From NCBI RefSeq assembly GCF_003611735.1, contig NZ_RAWG01000024.1, positions 1 through 53,291 on the forward strand: 53,291 nucleotides of DNA. The letters are read 5' to 3'. Position numbers and translations under genes: made by a program. The notes below the pieces were generated by a model. The model was not told the DNA's origin. It made no database searches and worked only from the letters and a program-made list of their open reading frames with translations. This DNA is from Corallococcus sicarius. Its GTDB lineage: Bacteria > Myxococcota > Myxococcia > Myxococcales > Myxococcaceae. Below, piece by piece: positions 24,833-33,624 of the stretch (positions within the stretch are counted from its first letter, which is position 1; each line of letters opens with the position of its first letter).

Positions 24833-26200
24833 CTAGAACGTCTCACCCACCGCCAGCGTGACGGGGCCGATGCTCTGCACGATGTAGCGGTTGCGCGGGC
24901 CCACCTGGATGACGCTCTTCAGCCGCGTCTCCGGCCACTGCGCGTATCCCAGCTCATACAGCCACCGGTAGTCCGTGGGCGCGGCCTCGGAGGCCTGGGG
25001 AGACGCGCGCTCGCCCAGGATGAAGGCCGCATAGCGCGTGTATGCCTTGTGGATGCTGCCGCCGTTCGGGCCCGCGTAGTCCCAGAAGCCCGGCCGCGCG
25101 TAGTTGACCTCCGCGTTGCGCGCGACGAGCGACATGGCCCACAGGTGGTAAAGCGAATAGCCGATGGGCGGATCGCGGAGGATCTTCTCCTCGTAGAGGC
25201 GGCCCTCGTTGGCGGTGCCGGTGCCGGACTCGATGGCGCGGTGGATGATGTCCTTGATGTGGGACGGGTTCGCGTACGCGCCGTTGCGGCGGTCCGCCCA
25301 CGACGTGCCGTCCAGCACGTAGCCCGCGAGCGCGCTGTCCTGGAGCGCCACTGACGCGGCGAGCAGCCCGGCCAGGCCCCACGACAGGTGGTTGTCGGAG
25401 CGGTAGCGCGTGAAGGAGCTGGAGGAGGGGTGTGCGTCCGCCCAGCGCGTCCACGCCTGGAAGCTGGAGTTCACGGCCTCCGCGGACTTGCGCAGCCACT
25501 CGCGCACGGCGGCGTCATCCGTGGCGCTCAGCGGGTAGCCGTTGCGCTTGAGCAGCACGTACGCGTCGCTGGCGTTGATGAGGCCATAGGCCTGGAACAG
25601 GCCATCCAGCGCGAAGTTCCACGGGCGGTTGGAGCAGTACTCCACCGTCTGTCCATCCAGCTTCGCCGCCGCGTAGTCCACGTGCAGGTCGTGCAGGTTG
25701 ACGGGGGTGTGCTGGGCGGCCCACGTCTTGAGGAACAGCAGCGCGCGGGCCGCGTACTTCGTATCGCCCCCCACGGCGTACTGGAGCGCGAGCGTGCGCA
25801 TCCGGTCCGAGTCGTCCGTGAACTTGCTGGTGGCGTCCGCCAGTGAGTTGTCGATGCCGTCCGTGTCCGGTGAGCACCAGTGGTAGGTGATGGTGGAGAT
25901 GTTCGTCATGCGGAACGGCTTGGGCGTCGCCGTCAGCGCCGAGTCCGCGCGGCCCTTCAGGATGCGCGCGTTCTCCGCGTAGGGCTCCGTCGTGGCGGTC
26001 GCTCGCTGACGCGCGCGCGTGAGCTCCGCGGCCGTGATGAAGATGCCACCGCCCGCGGAGGGCAGCGCCGTGGCCTCCGCCTCCACCTGGGCGAGGGGGC
26101 CTGTGTCCAGCGACGCCTCCGGTCCGCAGGCCGCCCCGCCCGCGAGCACCACGCCCACCACCAGCGCCCGCAGGCGCGTCCACCGTGCCTCCAGCGTCAT
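24833..26200 (-). CDS. Alginate lyase family lipoprotein
   Basis: 455 aa. AAAGGA lies 6 bases before the ATG at 26200, which decides this start over the ATG at 26206. The signal peptide ends in the lipobox GGAAC, so it is a lipoprotein. The mature protein resembles the alginate lyase (alpha/alpha toroid) family: ITAAELTRARQRA near the start, then NISTITYHWCSPDTDG, NRPWNFALDGLFQAYGL, SDNHLSWGLAGLLAAS and GYSLYHLWAMSLVARNA. It probably cleaves uronate-containing polysaccharide at the cell surface, fitting a predatory or polysaccharide-degrading lifestyle. The exact polymer is not certain. Confidence 0.85.
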   Translation of the reverse strand: MTLEARWTRLRALVVGVVLAGGAACGPEASLDTGPLAQVEAEATALPSAGGGIFITAAELTRARQRATATTEPYAENARILKGRADSALTATPKPFRMTNISTITYHWCSPDTDGIDNSLADATSKFTDDSDRMRTLALQYAVGGDTKYAARALLFLKTWAAQHTPVNLHDLHVDYAAAKLDGQTVEYCSNRPWNFALDGLFQAYGLINASDAYVLLKRNGYPLSATDDAAVREWLRKSAEAVNSSFQAWTRWADAHPSSSSFTRYRSDNHLSWGLAGLLAASVALQDSALAGYVLDGTSWADRRNGAYANPSHIKDIIHRAIESGTGTANEGRLYEEKILRDPPIGYSLYHLWAMSLVARNAEVNYARPGFWDYAGPNGGSIHKAYTRYAAFILGERASPQASEAAPTDYRWLYELGYAQWPETRLKSVIQVGPRNRYIVQSIGPVTLAVGETF

Positions 26201-26372
26201 GTCCATTCCTTTCGAGAAGAGGGATGCACTGACCGCCAGTTTAGCGTGGATGGGATTGGTCAAGGAAAAGCCGCGATACCTGAAAGTATCAAATGGAGGT
26301 GGAATCGCGGCGCATGTACATCCGGGGCCCTGAGCCGTAGCCTGGCGCCCTGCTGACAGGGACAGGGGCCGC

Positions 26373-27260
26373 ATGGCGAAGGCCGTCTTCACCACCTCGG
26401 AGAGTTCGGCGTACGACGACCAGCCCGAGGCGCGTTATCACTTCCCGCGCACGTACCTGCGGCAGGTGGAAGCCGCCGTGGGCGGGCTGTTCCTCTATTA
26501 CGAGCCGCGCAGGACGACGGGTGCGACCAGCTCCACCGGGCGTCAGGCCTACTTCGCCGTCGCGAGGGTGGTTTCGGTGGAGCAGGACCGGGCCCGGCCC
26601 GACCACTACTACGCGCTCGTCGAGGACTACCTCGAGTTCGACCACGCGGTGCCCTTCCGTGAGGGAGACCACTACTACGAGTCCGCCCTGCGCAAGGCGG
26701 ATGGAAGCACCAACAGGGGAGCCTTTGGGCGCTCGGTCCGACCGCTGGAGGACGCGGAGTTCGAGCTCATCGTCCGGCTGGGCTTCCGTCGGGAGCTGGC
26801 GCCCTGGGAGCAGCACGTCGCGGAAGAGCCCACCTACGCGGCGAGGCCCGTGGAGCAACAGGTCCTCTGGCGTCCCTTCCGAGATGAGGCCTTCCGCCAC
26901 AACGTGCGGCAGGCCTATGGAGAGACCTGCGCCATCTCCGGCTTGAGGCTCATCAATGGCGGAGGCCGCCCGGAGGTCCAGGCAGCCCACATCCAGCCGG
27001 TGGCGGCACACGGGCCCGACTCCGTGCGCAACGGTCTGGCCCTGACCGGGACGGTCCACTGGATGTTCGACCGCGGGTTGATCTCCATTGATGACGACCA
27101 CCGTGTGCTGTTGGCAAAGCGGGACATGCCCGAGGAGCTGGGCCACCTCGTCCAGCCGCACCGTCGGTTGCGTCTGCCTGAACGGCCCGAATGGCGACCC
27201 CACCCCAGCTATCTGAAGTGGCACCGGGAGCACGTCTTCAAGGGCAGTCTCAAGCGGTGA
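26373..27260 (+). CDS. HNH endonuclease with unclassified N-terminal domain
   Basis: 295 aa; AGGGG precedes the ATG. The C-terminal half is an HNH_2-type nuclease domain: CAISG, then QAAHIQPVAAHG, NGLALTGTVHWMFDRG and a final WHREHVF. The N-terminal 150 residues (YHFPRTYLRQVE, YFAVARVVSVEQD, LVEDYLEFDHAVPF) form a beta-rich domain that recalls PUA/EVE-like modified-base readers in other HNH proteins. That link is inferred. No methyltransferase or other restriction subunit is adjacent, so it may be a stand-alone modification-dependent nuclease or a simple defence enzyme. It is followed by a strong hairpin. Confidence 0.8.
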   Translation: MAKAVFTTSESSAYDDQPEARYHFPRTYLRQVEAAVGGLFLYYEPRRTTGATSSTGRQAYFAVARVVSVEQDRARPDHYYALVEDYLEFDHAVPFREGDHYYESALRKADGSTNRGAFGRSVRPLEDAEFELIVRLGFRRELAPWEQHVAEEPTYAARPVEQQVLWRPFRDEAFRHNVRQAYGETCAISGLRLINGGGRPEVQAAHIQPVAAHGPDSVRNGLALTGTVHWMFDRGLISIDDDHRVLLAKRDMPEELGHLVQPHRRLRLPERPEWRPHPSYLKWHREHVFKGSLKR

Positions 27261-27284
27261 ATGCACCAGGCGGGTGCGAAGGCT

Positions 27285-27324
27285 GGGGCTGGCGCTGCCC
27301 AGGGTGACACCCTCTCCCAGCCCC
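27285..27324 (+). terminator. Branched hairpin after the HNH gene
   Basis: GGGGCTGG (27285-27292) pairs with CCAGCCCC (27317-27324), and inside lies AGGGT-GAC-ACCCT (27301-27313), a second perfect stem. A C-rich stretch follows. A likely transcription end or RNA-processing structure. Confidence 0.5.
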
Positions 27325-27513
27325 CCCAGACCGCGCCGCGAACCGCGCGCCAGCCGACACCGTCTGGCGCGTGCGACGCCGCGGCACCAGGTCAGGCTCG
27401 GTGCCTTTCCGCCTCCCGAAAGAATTGGGTGAGCGAGTAGTCCAGCAGCGACTGGCGGGACTGCATGTAGCGACGGGCGCGGAGTGTAACGGGCCGGGGT
27501 AATGGATCGCAGT

Positions 27514-27551
27514 CGGGTCGGCCAAGCTGTTCGTAGCCGGGTCGGCCAAGC
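27514..27551. repeat. 14-bp direct repeat pair
   Basis: CGGGTCGGCCAAGC occurs at 27514-27527 and again at 27538-27551, start to start 24 bases apart. Function unknown. Confidence 0.7.
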
Positions 27552-27639
27552 GGATCGCCCGCCAGAGAAGCGGGTGCGGCGGTCGGCTGCCCCTGGCCCA
27601 GTTCCGTGGACACCCAAGATGTGATGGAAGGAGCACGGG

Positions 27640-27753
27640 ATGTCCGCGACTGACGAGAAGCAGAGGAAGCCCCGGAGTCCGGCCGACGGGAGGGCACGGG
27701 TGGAGACATTGAAGTACGTCCAGAACGCCTCACCGAGTGACGCAAGGGTTTGA
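27640..27753 (+). CDS. Small ORF, 37 aa, with good ribosome site
   Basis: The ATG at 27640 has GAAGGAG 6 bases upstream, better than most genes in the window. It encodes a highly charged peptide beginning MSATDEKQRKPRSP and containing a short helical stretch (VETLKYVQNA). It ends at a TGA 36 bases before the next gene, a lipoprotein. It may be a genuine small protein or the surviving 5' end of a decayed gene. No family recognised. Confidence 0.4.
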   Translation: MSATDEKQRKPRSPADGRARVETLKYVQNASPSDARV

Positions 27754-27789
27754 CGTATTGGCGCGTGGGACCGTTAAAGTATTCCACCT

Positions 27790-28437
27790 ATGCGTCACAC
27801 CGTGCTCCTCGCCGCCACAATGGGGTTTGTCTCCGCTTGCACTGAGCCCAGCCACTCGCCCAGGACAGGCGCCGAGTTGCAGGCCCCTGCCAGCCCTCCA
27901 CCCGTCATCCCGTCAGGGCACGCTCCGCCAGGGGCCCCGGACGCGCCTCCCCCGGAGCACGATGCGCAGACGAAGGCCAGCCCACCGGACTCCGGTGCTG
28001 CGAAGGCCCCCCAGGCCGCACCGGCCCCGTGCGAGAGAGAGGACGCGGTGCGTGTGACGGCGCGGGGCAGCGGGCCCATGCCCATCCTCCAACTGGACCC
28101 GGACCCGGGGCATGGCGAAGCCCAGCGCGTGGGAGAACCCGACCTGGACGGCAAAGGCCAGCCAGACCTCTACGTCCTCTTCCCTACGGACTTCGGGAGC
28201 GACGGGGCCCAGATGCAGGCACTCTATGTGCACTGCGGTGGAGACCGCTACGCCCCTGTCTGGGGGCCAGAATACACGCTCGCACTGAAGGTCCAGGACA
28301 CGCGCACCCAGGGCTGGCACGACGTGGTACGGCGCGAAAAGGCAGGTACGCCAGGGGCTCCGGCAAACAAACTTATCGGGATGCGCTTCATGGGTGACGG
28401 ATACCAGGACGCGGACGGGAAAAAGCAACAGCGCTGA
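27790..28437 (+). CDS. Lipoprotein of unknown function, possible effector immunity protein
   Basis: 215 aa. The signal peptide has the lipobox GFVSAC, so the mature protein starts at Cys17 and is membrane-anchored. A Pro/Ala-rich linker (to about residue 80) leads to a small domain with CEREDAVRVTARGSG, DLDGKGQPDLYVLFP and a YVHCGGDRY stretch. The DxDxxGxxD-like segment resembles a calcium-binding loop of VCBS/FG-GAP type. It converges with the VgrG-linked cell-wall effector gene, 18 bases apart. Periplasmic or membrane-anchored lipoproteins beside such effectors often protect the producer, so an immunity role is inferred. Codon use is less GC-biased than in the core genes. Confidence 0.65.
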   Translation: MRHTVLLAATMGFVSACTEPSHSPRTGAELQAPASPPPVIPSGHAPPGAPDAPPPEHDAQTKASPPDSGAAKAPQAAPAPCEREDAVRVTARGSGPMPILQLDPDPGHGEAQRVGEPDLDGKGQPDLYVLFPTDFGSDGAQMQALYVHCGGDRYAPVWGPEYTLALKVQDTRTQGWHDVVRREKAGTPGAPANKLIGMRFMGDGYQDADGKKQQR

Positions 28438-28455
28438 GTTCGCGCGACGACCTGC

Positions 28456-30996
28456 TCACGGTGCGTCGAACTGGAACGAGCCCCGGAGGATGCGCAGGTT
28501 TGTCCCGGCAGGCAGTGTCAGGGCGTAGCCGCGAGGGTTGGCCTGAGCGCCCCCTCCCAGCCAAGCAGGCCAATTGGCGACGGCATTCACCGTGTCGTTC
28601 ACATTGGCGGCCTCATCCAGGATGGCGGTGACCAATGCCGCCTCGTGTGCATTTCCCCAGAGGGCTGGAGACTGGTTCCAATTGAGCGTGGGATTCGCAT
28701 CGCGCGCGACGGTGAAAGCGTTGCGCAGGCGCTGACCGGCAGCGTTCTGCGCCGCGACGTGGCCAGGGCGAAAGATGTGCCAGCGCAGAAGGATGCCCAT
28801 GCCACGCTCGGAGGTCACCACGTCACCAATGGTGGCGGGGCGCGTCTGATTGCCGTTACCTACATCGGCCACCCCGGTTCCCCAGGGTGTAGCGCGGATA
28901 TCACGGAGGCGGATGCGAGCCATGCCCCACATTGCCCGCTGGAAGCCAGCGATGGTCCGTCCCGCCATCTGGAATCGGTAGTACCAATGATATGTCTTGT
29001 AGTAGTTGCCCGCTGCCGCGGTGCGCGCCATGCGTCCCCAGGTCGAGTCATCGCGCTGCTGCGCTGGCCACCCCGTATATTTCTTGCCAGTACTGTCGTA
29101 CAGGTTCGCCCCGTCGCCAGCCCCCCCGTTCCAGTCCTCATCAATGCGCATCCCGAAGGACTCGATGGCCTGTTGAAACGCCTCCGCGTTGGTGGCGCGC
29201 AGGTAGGACAAGAAGCCGCCAAGCTCACCCTCGGATGGAACGGCCTGTCCTAAGAAGAGGATACCCAACGTCCAGTGGCAGGGGCCCAGTGAGACAAAGG
29301 CGTTGTCGTAGGCGTTGAGTGAGTCGAAGAAGCCCAGACATTCCTGCTCCGAGGCGGCGCGCACCACCTTGTAGGTGGATTGCTGGGCAGGCGTCATTGC
29401 CTGAAAAGTCGCCACGCCCACAAGGCTCGCGGGAAGCAACTCCGAACTGGTCCAGGTATGTCGGGGCGGCAGACTCTGCTGCCCGCCGTAACCGGGATAA
29501 GTCGCGTAGGAGCCCAACACACGAAGCGCGTCCGCGTCCCTGCCCGCAGGCAGCGTGTAGTACTGTGTGAAGTCACGCACGTAGATGCGCGCGGTGGTGT
29601 CGATCGTATCGTCATGCCGCCAGAGATTGTCCTGGATGACCGTGGTCGGATTGTTGTTCTGGACGCGCATGGCTCGGACGATGACCGGACAGCGCCAGCG
29701 ATGGGCGAGCCAGTGGCGAATGCGTTGCTCCGTGGCGTCATTGACGATGCCGCTGATGGGCCCCTGGTAGCGAAGCGAATTCTGCGCCCGGGACAAACGC
29801 GCCACGTAGTCGGGGTTGGTAGCAGCGGTGTCCTCCTGCGCGATGTGCTCCATCTTCGCGTAGACCTGAAACTCACGAACCGCCCAGTCCGTTCCCAACC
29901 CGAAGACACCGTCGGGTGCTCCTCCGACGAGGAATCCCAGCTCACGCAGGTCACGCTGGAGCCGGAGCACGTGGGCCGGAGCCGACAGGGCTGCGCCCGC
30001 CGCACCGTTTGCCGGAGCCACGAAGGTGGCCGTCCCGTTGTTGCCCTGGACCTGGACCTGGACCTGCCCCCCCCAGCGCTGTTGGTCGTCCCGGTCTCCG
30101 GTCCGAAGCACGAAGCCGCCATAGCGGTGCGTCTGGACAGGGACCGCGCTCTGCGGCGGAGGCGGCGTGCCCTGAGGCCCCGGAGCCACCTGCGTCGCCG
30201 GTTCCGTGCCCGGCGGTTCAGCGACAGGGGCCGGCTCCGGAGGCAGCGGGCCGGACTGCTGCGGCGCCTCTTCATGGAGTTCCGAGACCTCGCCAGAAGG
30301 CGGAGGCGCGTCCTGAGCCTGGCCCGGGGGTGGCTCTGGCAATTCGGTCCCACCGTTCCACTCGTGCGTGGCCTCAAGGCTTTCGGATGTGGCGGCATCC
30401 AGTTCGCCCGTAGGCGGAAGCTCCAGGGCCACCTGATAGTTGCGCAATGAGGTACGGGTGTCGTCCGTCAGTTCGTTGTTGATCGGCCCATGGTAGTAAC
30501 CCAGGTTCGCGAGGCGGGCCTGCGCTCCGCTGACTTCCTGAACCGGATCCAGATGCCCGAGCTTCAGCGTCCACTCGCACGTGAGTTCGGGCTCCTCCCG
30601 GGTCCAGATTTTAAGACGGGCCTCGGTAGCCTCCGGCGGAAGCAGGTGCTCCAGCATTCCCGTGAATGAAAGCGTCCCGCAGTGGACCTGTTCACCGAAC
30701 GTGAGTTCGTAGCGTCTTCGGCTCAGCGGGGTGTTCGCCCTGCGCAAGCCCAACCGAAGCCGGTCCGGGCGTTCTCCCCCCTGCAACACGTAGCTTGCTC
30801 CTGCGGAAACCTTCATCTCCGTTGGTGGAGGGATGACCACCTCGTCTCCTGGGAGGAGACAGTAGGGATTGCGGCGCTTCTGCTTCAGCGCCGTGTTCTC
30901 TGGAGAATCCCAGACCTCCTGCCAACTACCCAGGCTGTATTGGCGGATGATCTTCGCAAGCCACTCCCCCTGCTTGACCTTGTGCTTCACACTCAT
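28456..30996 (-). CDS. VgrG-linked LysM / peptidoglycan-binding effector, predicted cell-wall hydrolase
   Basis: 846 aa from the ATG at 30996, which overlaps the vgrG stop (ATGA). Order: LysM (about 4-60; KVKQGEWLAKIIRQYSLGSW, then LLPGDEVVIPP); a first peptidoglycan-binding domain (ARLANLGYYHGPINNELTDD); a long Pro-rich linker; a second peptidoglycan-binding domain (LQRDLRELGFLVGGAPDG). A C-terminal region of about 400 residues follows, with FDSLNAYDNAFVSLGPCHW and many aromatic residues, resembling muramidase-like domains in toxins. The likely role is to be carried by the VgrG spike into a rival cell and attack its wall; the catalytic fold is inferred. No signal peptide, as expected for type VI cargo. 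Slightly lower GC than neighbours suggests acquisition. Confidence 0.75.
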   Translation of the reverse strand: MSVKHKVKQGEWLAKIIRQYSLGSWQEVWDSPENTALKQKRRNPYCLLPGDEVVIPPPTEMKVSAGASYVLQGGERPDRLRLGLRRANTPLSRRRYELTFGEQVHCGTLSFTGMLEHLLPPEATEARLKIWTREEPELTCEWTLKLGHLDPVQEVSGAQARLANLGYYHGPINNELTDDTRTSLRNYQVALELPPTGELDAATSESLEATHEWNGGTELPEPPPGQAQDAPPPSGEVSELHEEAPQQSGPLPPEPAPVAEPPGTEPATQVAPGPQGTPPPPQSAVPVQTHRYGGFVLRTGDRDDQQRWGGQVQVQVQGNNGTATFVAPANGAAGAALSAPAHVLRLQRDLRELGFLVGGAPDGVFGLGTDWAVREFQVYAKMEHIAQEDTAATNPDYVARLSRAQNSLRYQGPISGIVNDATEQRIRHWLAHRWRCPVIVRAMRVQNNNPTTVIQDNLWRHDDTIDTTARIYVRDFTQYYTLPAGRDADALRVLGSYATYPGYGGQQSLPPRHTWTSSELLPASLVGVATFQAMTPAQQSTYKVVRAASEQECLGFFDSLNAYDNAFVSLGPCHWTLGILFLGQAVPSEGELGGFLSYLRATNAEAFQQAIESFGMRIDEDWNGGAGDGANLYDSTGKKYTGWPAQQRDDSTWGRMARTAAAGNYYKTYHWYYRFQMAGRTIAGFQRAMWGMARIRLRDIRATPWGTGVADVGNGNQTRPATIGDVVTSERGMGILLRWHIFRPGHVAAQNAAGQRLRNAFTVARDANPTLNWNQSPALWGNAHEAALVTAILDEAANVNDTVNAVANWPAWLGGGAQANPRGYALTLPAGTNLRILRGSFQFDAP

Positions 30997-33479
30997 GATT
31001 GACCGTCCTTCAACGGCAAAAATGAGAGCAAGCACTCACCAGCGGGGAGCTTTTCGAGGTGTGCGTTGCCCTGGCCGTCGAGACTGCCTTTGCGGATGCT
31101 TCCGTCGGGCAACTTGACTTCGTATTCTCGTCCCGCCATCGACGCACCACTGCGACTCTTTACCTGGAACTTCAGGCTCCCCGCCTCCGCGGGTGGCAGC
31201 CTGGCAATCTCCTTGAGCTGGAGGGATTCACCTTTCGGGGAACCGGCCGCCTCCAACTTGACCTTGCCACCTTTGACCTTCACGTCCGAGCCCTCGAATG
31301 TCAGGGTTTTTGCGAAGATCTTCACATTGCCAGACTTTTCCCACTGCAGGGCCAGATTGCCGTTCACCACCACGGAGAACTTGTCAGCGCTGAGCGAGTA
31401 GCTTCTCGCCAGGACGCCAGCAGCATGCTTGATGCTGAGCTGGGAAACCCCGCCCACGTCTTCCTTGAGGTCCTTGCCCAGGGTCGCAGCCCACGCGCCC
31501 TTGACCTCCGACTGGAAGCCAGCGCCAACCTTGCGCTGCAGGTCGCCAACCACGCTCTCCTGGCGGCTGCCCCCAACGGTCTCGAGGTGAGCCGCGCCAA
31601 TCTGCAGCGACTTGATTCCACCCACGGCCTCATTCATCGCGAGCGCTACAGAAACAGCATAGGCCCCGCCAATGGTTGTGGCCTTGGCGCCACCCACGCT
31701 CTCCATGGAACCCTGGGTGACTTCAACCAAGCATCCCTTGCGAACCGTAACGGATTGGTTGCCCTCCACCGATTCGTCATGGTTCCCCCGGGTAAGGGTG
31801 TCGCGATCCTTGCGCACCTCCAGCGACTGGTTGCCCTCAACCACGCCCACGTCGTCCTGCCTGACATACAGGGTCTGATTGAACCCTACGGTCAGCGCAC
31901 GCTCCTTCTTAACCCACCGTTCCTCATGGCCAAGCACCGCCTGGTCCTTGTCGTTCTCCGTGACCAGGTTCTGGTCCTTCTGCGCGTGGTGGAAGACCTC
32001 CTCCTGGCCCTTGGCGTCCTCGAAGCGCAGCTCGTTGAAGCCGTCGCTGCCCTTGCTGGAGACGCTCTTGTGGGTGCTCTTCGTCTTCTCGTCCGGCAGC
32101 GCGTAGGGCGTCGCGTTGGCGCCGTTGTAGACGGAGCCCGCGACCAGCGGCCGGTCGGGGTCGCCTTCCAGGAAGCGCACCACCACCTCCTGCCCGATGC
32201 GCGGCAGGACGAGCGCCCCCCACGCGGGGCCGCCCAGCGCCTGGCTGGTGCGCACCCAGCACGACGCCTTCTCATCCCGCTGGCCGTCGCGGTCCCAGTG
32301 GACCTGGACCTTGATGCGGCCGTACGCGTCGGTGTGGATCTCCTCGCCGGCCGGGCCCACCACCTGCGCCGTCTGGAGGCCGGAGATGCGGTGCCGGGGC
32401 GTGAGCCTGCGCGGACGGAAGGGCACGTTGGCGGGCATCACCTGGAACTGGTTGCGGTACAGGCCCCCCAGGGCCTCGCGGCCTCCGTGGGTCTCCGGCT
32501 GGCCGCCGTGATGCTGCACCGTCACCACGACGTAGCGGCCCTCGTGCGTGCCGTCGTCCTCCACCTGCAACAGGTGCCCGGAGGTGAGGCGGGGGCAGAT
32601 GCCCTCCCCTTCGAGCGTCAGCGATGCCTGGGTGGCCTCCTGGACGCGCACCTTCGCCGCCGCCTTGCCCGTGCCCGCGGCCACGTAGCCGCCGGGGTAG
32701 TCGTACACCTCCAGCGCCTCCATCCCCTCGGAGGACTTCGACTTGCCGGATACGTCCAGCGAGGGCTTCTCGAAGTCGAAATCCTTCAGGTGCACCGCGC
32801 CGGGGCGGAGCCTGCGCACGCGCCGCAGATCCGTCAGGAATTCGCCCGTCTCCACCCGGCCGTCCTCGTCACGCAGGGGCAGCGCCGCGCCACCTGGCGG
32901 CGCCTCATGGACGCTGGGGGCATCCCCCAGCACCAGGACGTGCCCCTCTTCGGAGTGTTCAAAGAAGTAGAAGATGCCCTCCCACTCCATCAGGCGACCG
33001 AGGAAGTCGAAATCCGTCTCACGGTACTGGGTGCAGTACTCGCGCGGAGCATGGCTTTCGTGGAGGCTGACGCGCACCTCCACCTTCGCGGAGGTGAGGA
33101 CATCCTTGAGGATGTCCGGCACGGACTGGCCCTGGAAGATGCGGCTGCGCTTCACCTGCGTGAGGCGCCACAGCGCGGGCACGATGCGAGCGCGGTAGCG
33201 CCAGCGTCCATCGCGCAGGCCCAGGGACTCCACCGTGCGCACCATGCCGTGCACATGGCGCGGCGTCCCGCCGGGCTGGGCCACCGTCAACAGCGCGTCG
33301 GCTCCCACCAAGGGCGCGGTGTCCAGGGATTCGGGCGCCAGGGGCGCGAAGTCCACGCTGAAGTCGAAGAGGCGGCTCAGGCCTTCCTCACCCTGCAATC
33401 GCTCGACGACCAGTGATTCGGCATCGAGGGCTCCCACCCGCAGGGTGAAGGCAGGTGATTTGGCGTTGGGCATGGACAT
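30993..33479 (-). CDS. vgrG: Type VI secretion spike protein VgrG (TssI) with C-terminal extension
   Basis: 828 aa. Forms the trimeric tip of the type VI needle. The gp27-like part includes FDFSVDFAP, REYCTQYRETDFDFLGRLMEWEGIFYFFEH; the gp5-like OB part has GRIKVQVHWDRDGQRDEKASCWVR then VLPRIGQEVVVRFLEGDPDRP. A long beta-helical needle of repeated short Val/Gly-rich units follows. About 65 extra residues at the end (KFQVKSRSGASMAGREYEV, LPDGSIRKGSLDGQGNAHL) look like a small beta-sandwich (transthyretin-like) that may dock the cargo. The stop overlaps the effector start by 4 bases. GGGGA 6 bases before a second Met (33473) makes that start equally likely. No other T6SS genes are here, so this is an orphan vgrG island. 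Confidence 0.95.
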   Translation of the reverse strand: MSMPNAKSPAFTLRVGALDAESLVVERLQGEEGLSRLFDFSVDFAPLAPESLDTAPLVGADALLTVAQPGGTPRHVHGMVRTVESLGLRDGRWRYRARIVPALWRLTQVKRSRIFQGQSVPDILKDVLTSAKVEVRVSLHESHAPREYCTQYRETDFDFLGRLMEWEGIFYFFEHSEEGHVLVLGDAPSVHEAPPGGAALPLRDEDGRVETGEFLTDLRRVRRLRPGAVHLKDFDFEKPSLDVSGKSKSSEGMEALEVYDYPGGYVAAGTGKAAAKVRVQEATQASLTLEGEGICPRLTSGHLLQVEDDGTHEGRYVVVTVQHHGGQPETHGGREALGGLYRNQFQVMPANVPFRPRRLTPRHRISGLQTAQVVGPAGEEIHTDAYGRIKVQVHWDRDGQRDEKASCWVRTSQALGGPAWGALVLPRIGQEVVVRFLEGDPDRPLVAGSVYNGANATPYALPDEKTKSTHKSVSSKGSDGFNELRFEDAKGQEEVFHHAQKDQNLVTENDKDQAVLGHEERWVKKERALTVGFNQTLYVRQDDVGVVEGNQSLEVRKDRDTLTRGNHDESVEGNQSVTVRKGCLVEVTQGSMESVGGAKATTIGGAYAVSVALAMNEAVGGIKSLQIGAAHLETVGGSRQESVVGDLQRKVGAGFQSEVKGAWAATLGKDLKEDVGGVSQLSIKHAAGVLARSYSLSADKFSVVVNGNLALQWEKSGNVKIFAKTLTFEGSDVKVKGGKVKLEAAGSPKGESLQLKEIARLPPAEAGSLKFQVKSRSGASMAGREYEVKLPDGSIRKGSLDGQGNAHLEKLPAGECLLSFLPLKDGQS

Positions 33480-33606
33480 TCCCCGTCAGTGCAAGGCCTG
33501 CGACTGAAAGGGCTACCGTACCAGGAGTGCGCAAGCCGTTCACCATGAGGCCGTGAAATGGCTTGTCCTCCCGGGGTAGGAGATTGGAGTCGGATGTGGA
33601 GGGTTT

Positions 33607-33620
33607 CGGCGCGCGCGCCG
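33607..33620. terminator. Perfect GC palindrome near the end of rnhA
   Basis: CGGCGCGCGCGCCG is a 14-bp perfect palindrome 5 bases downstream of the rnhA stop codon on the minus strand. A terminator-like hairpin without a T-tract. Confidence 0.35.
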
Positions 33621-33624
33621 GCCG

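Larger units (their letters stand above)
27261..27639. other. Gene-free stretch after the HNH gene
   Basis: About 380 bases. It contains a branched hairpin (27285-27324) and a 14-bp direct repeat (27514-27551). Reading frames here have irregular codon use and no ribosome sites. It may be decayed sequence between two accessory genes. Confidence 0.5.

Noticed and set aside
28184-28437. Overlapping minus-strand frames opposite the lipoprotein gene considered as an immunity gene beside the effector
   Set aside because: No ribosome site and antisense-like composition; the plus-strand lipoprotein has a clear lipobox.
31059-33416. Plus-strand open frame of 785 codons opposite vgrG
   Set aside because: Low-complexity Leu/Arg/His text with no domain; vgrG on the minus strand is unambiguous.
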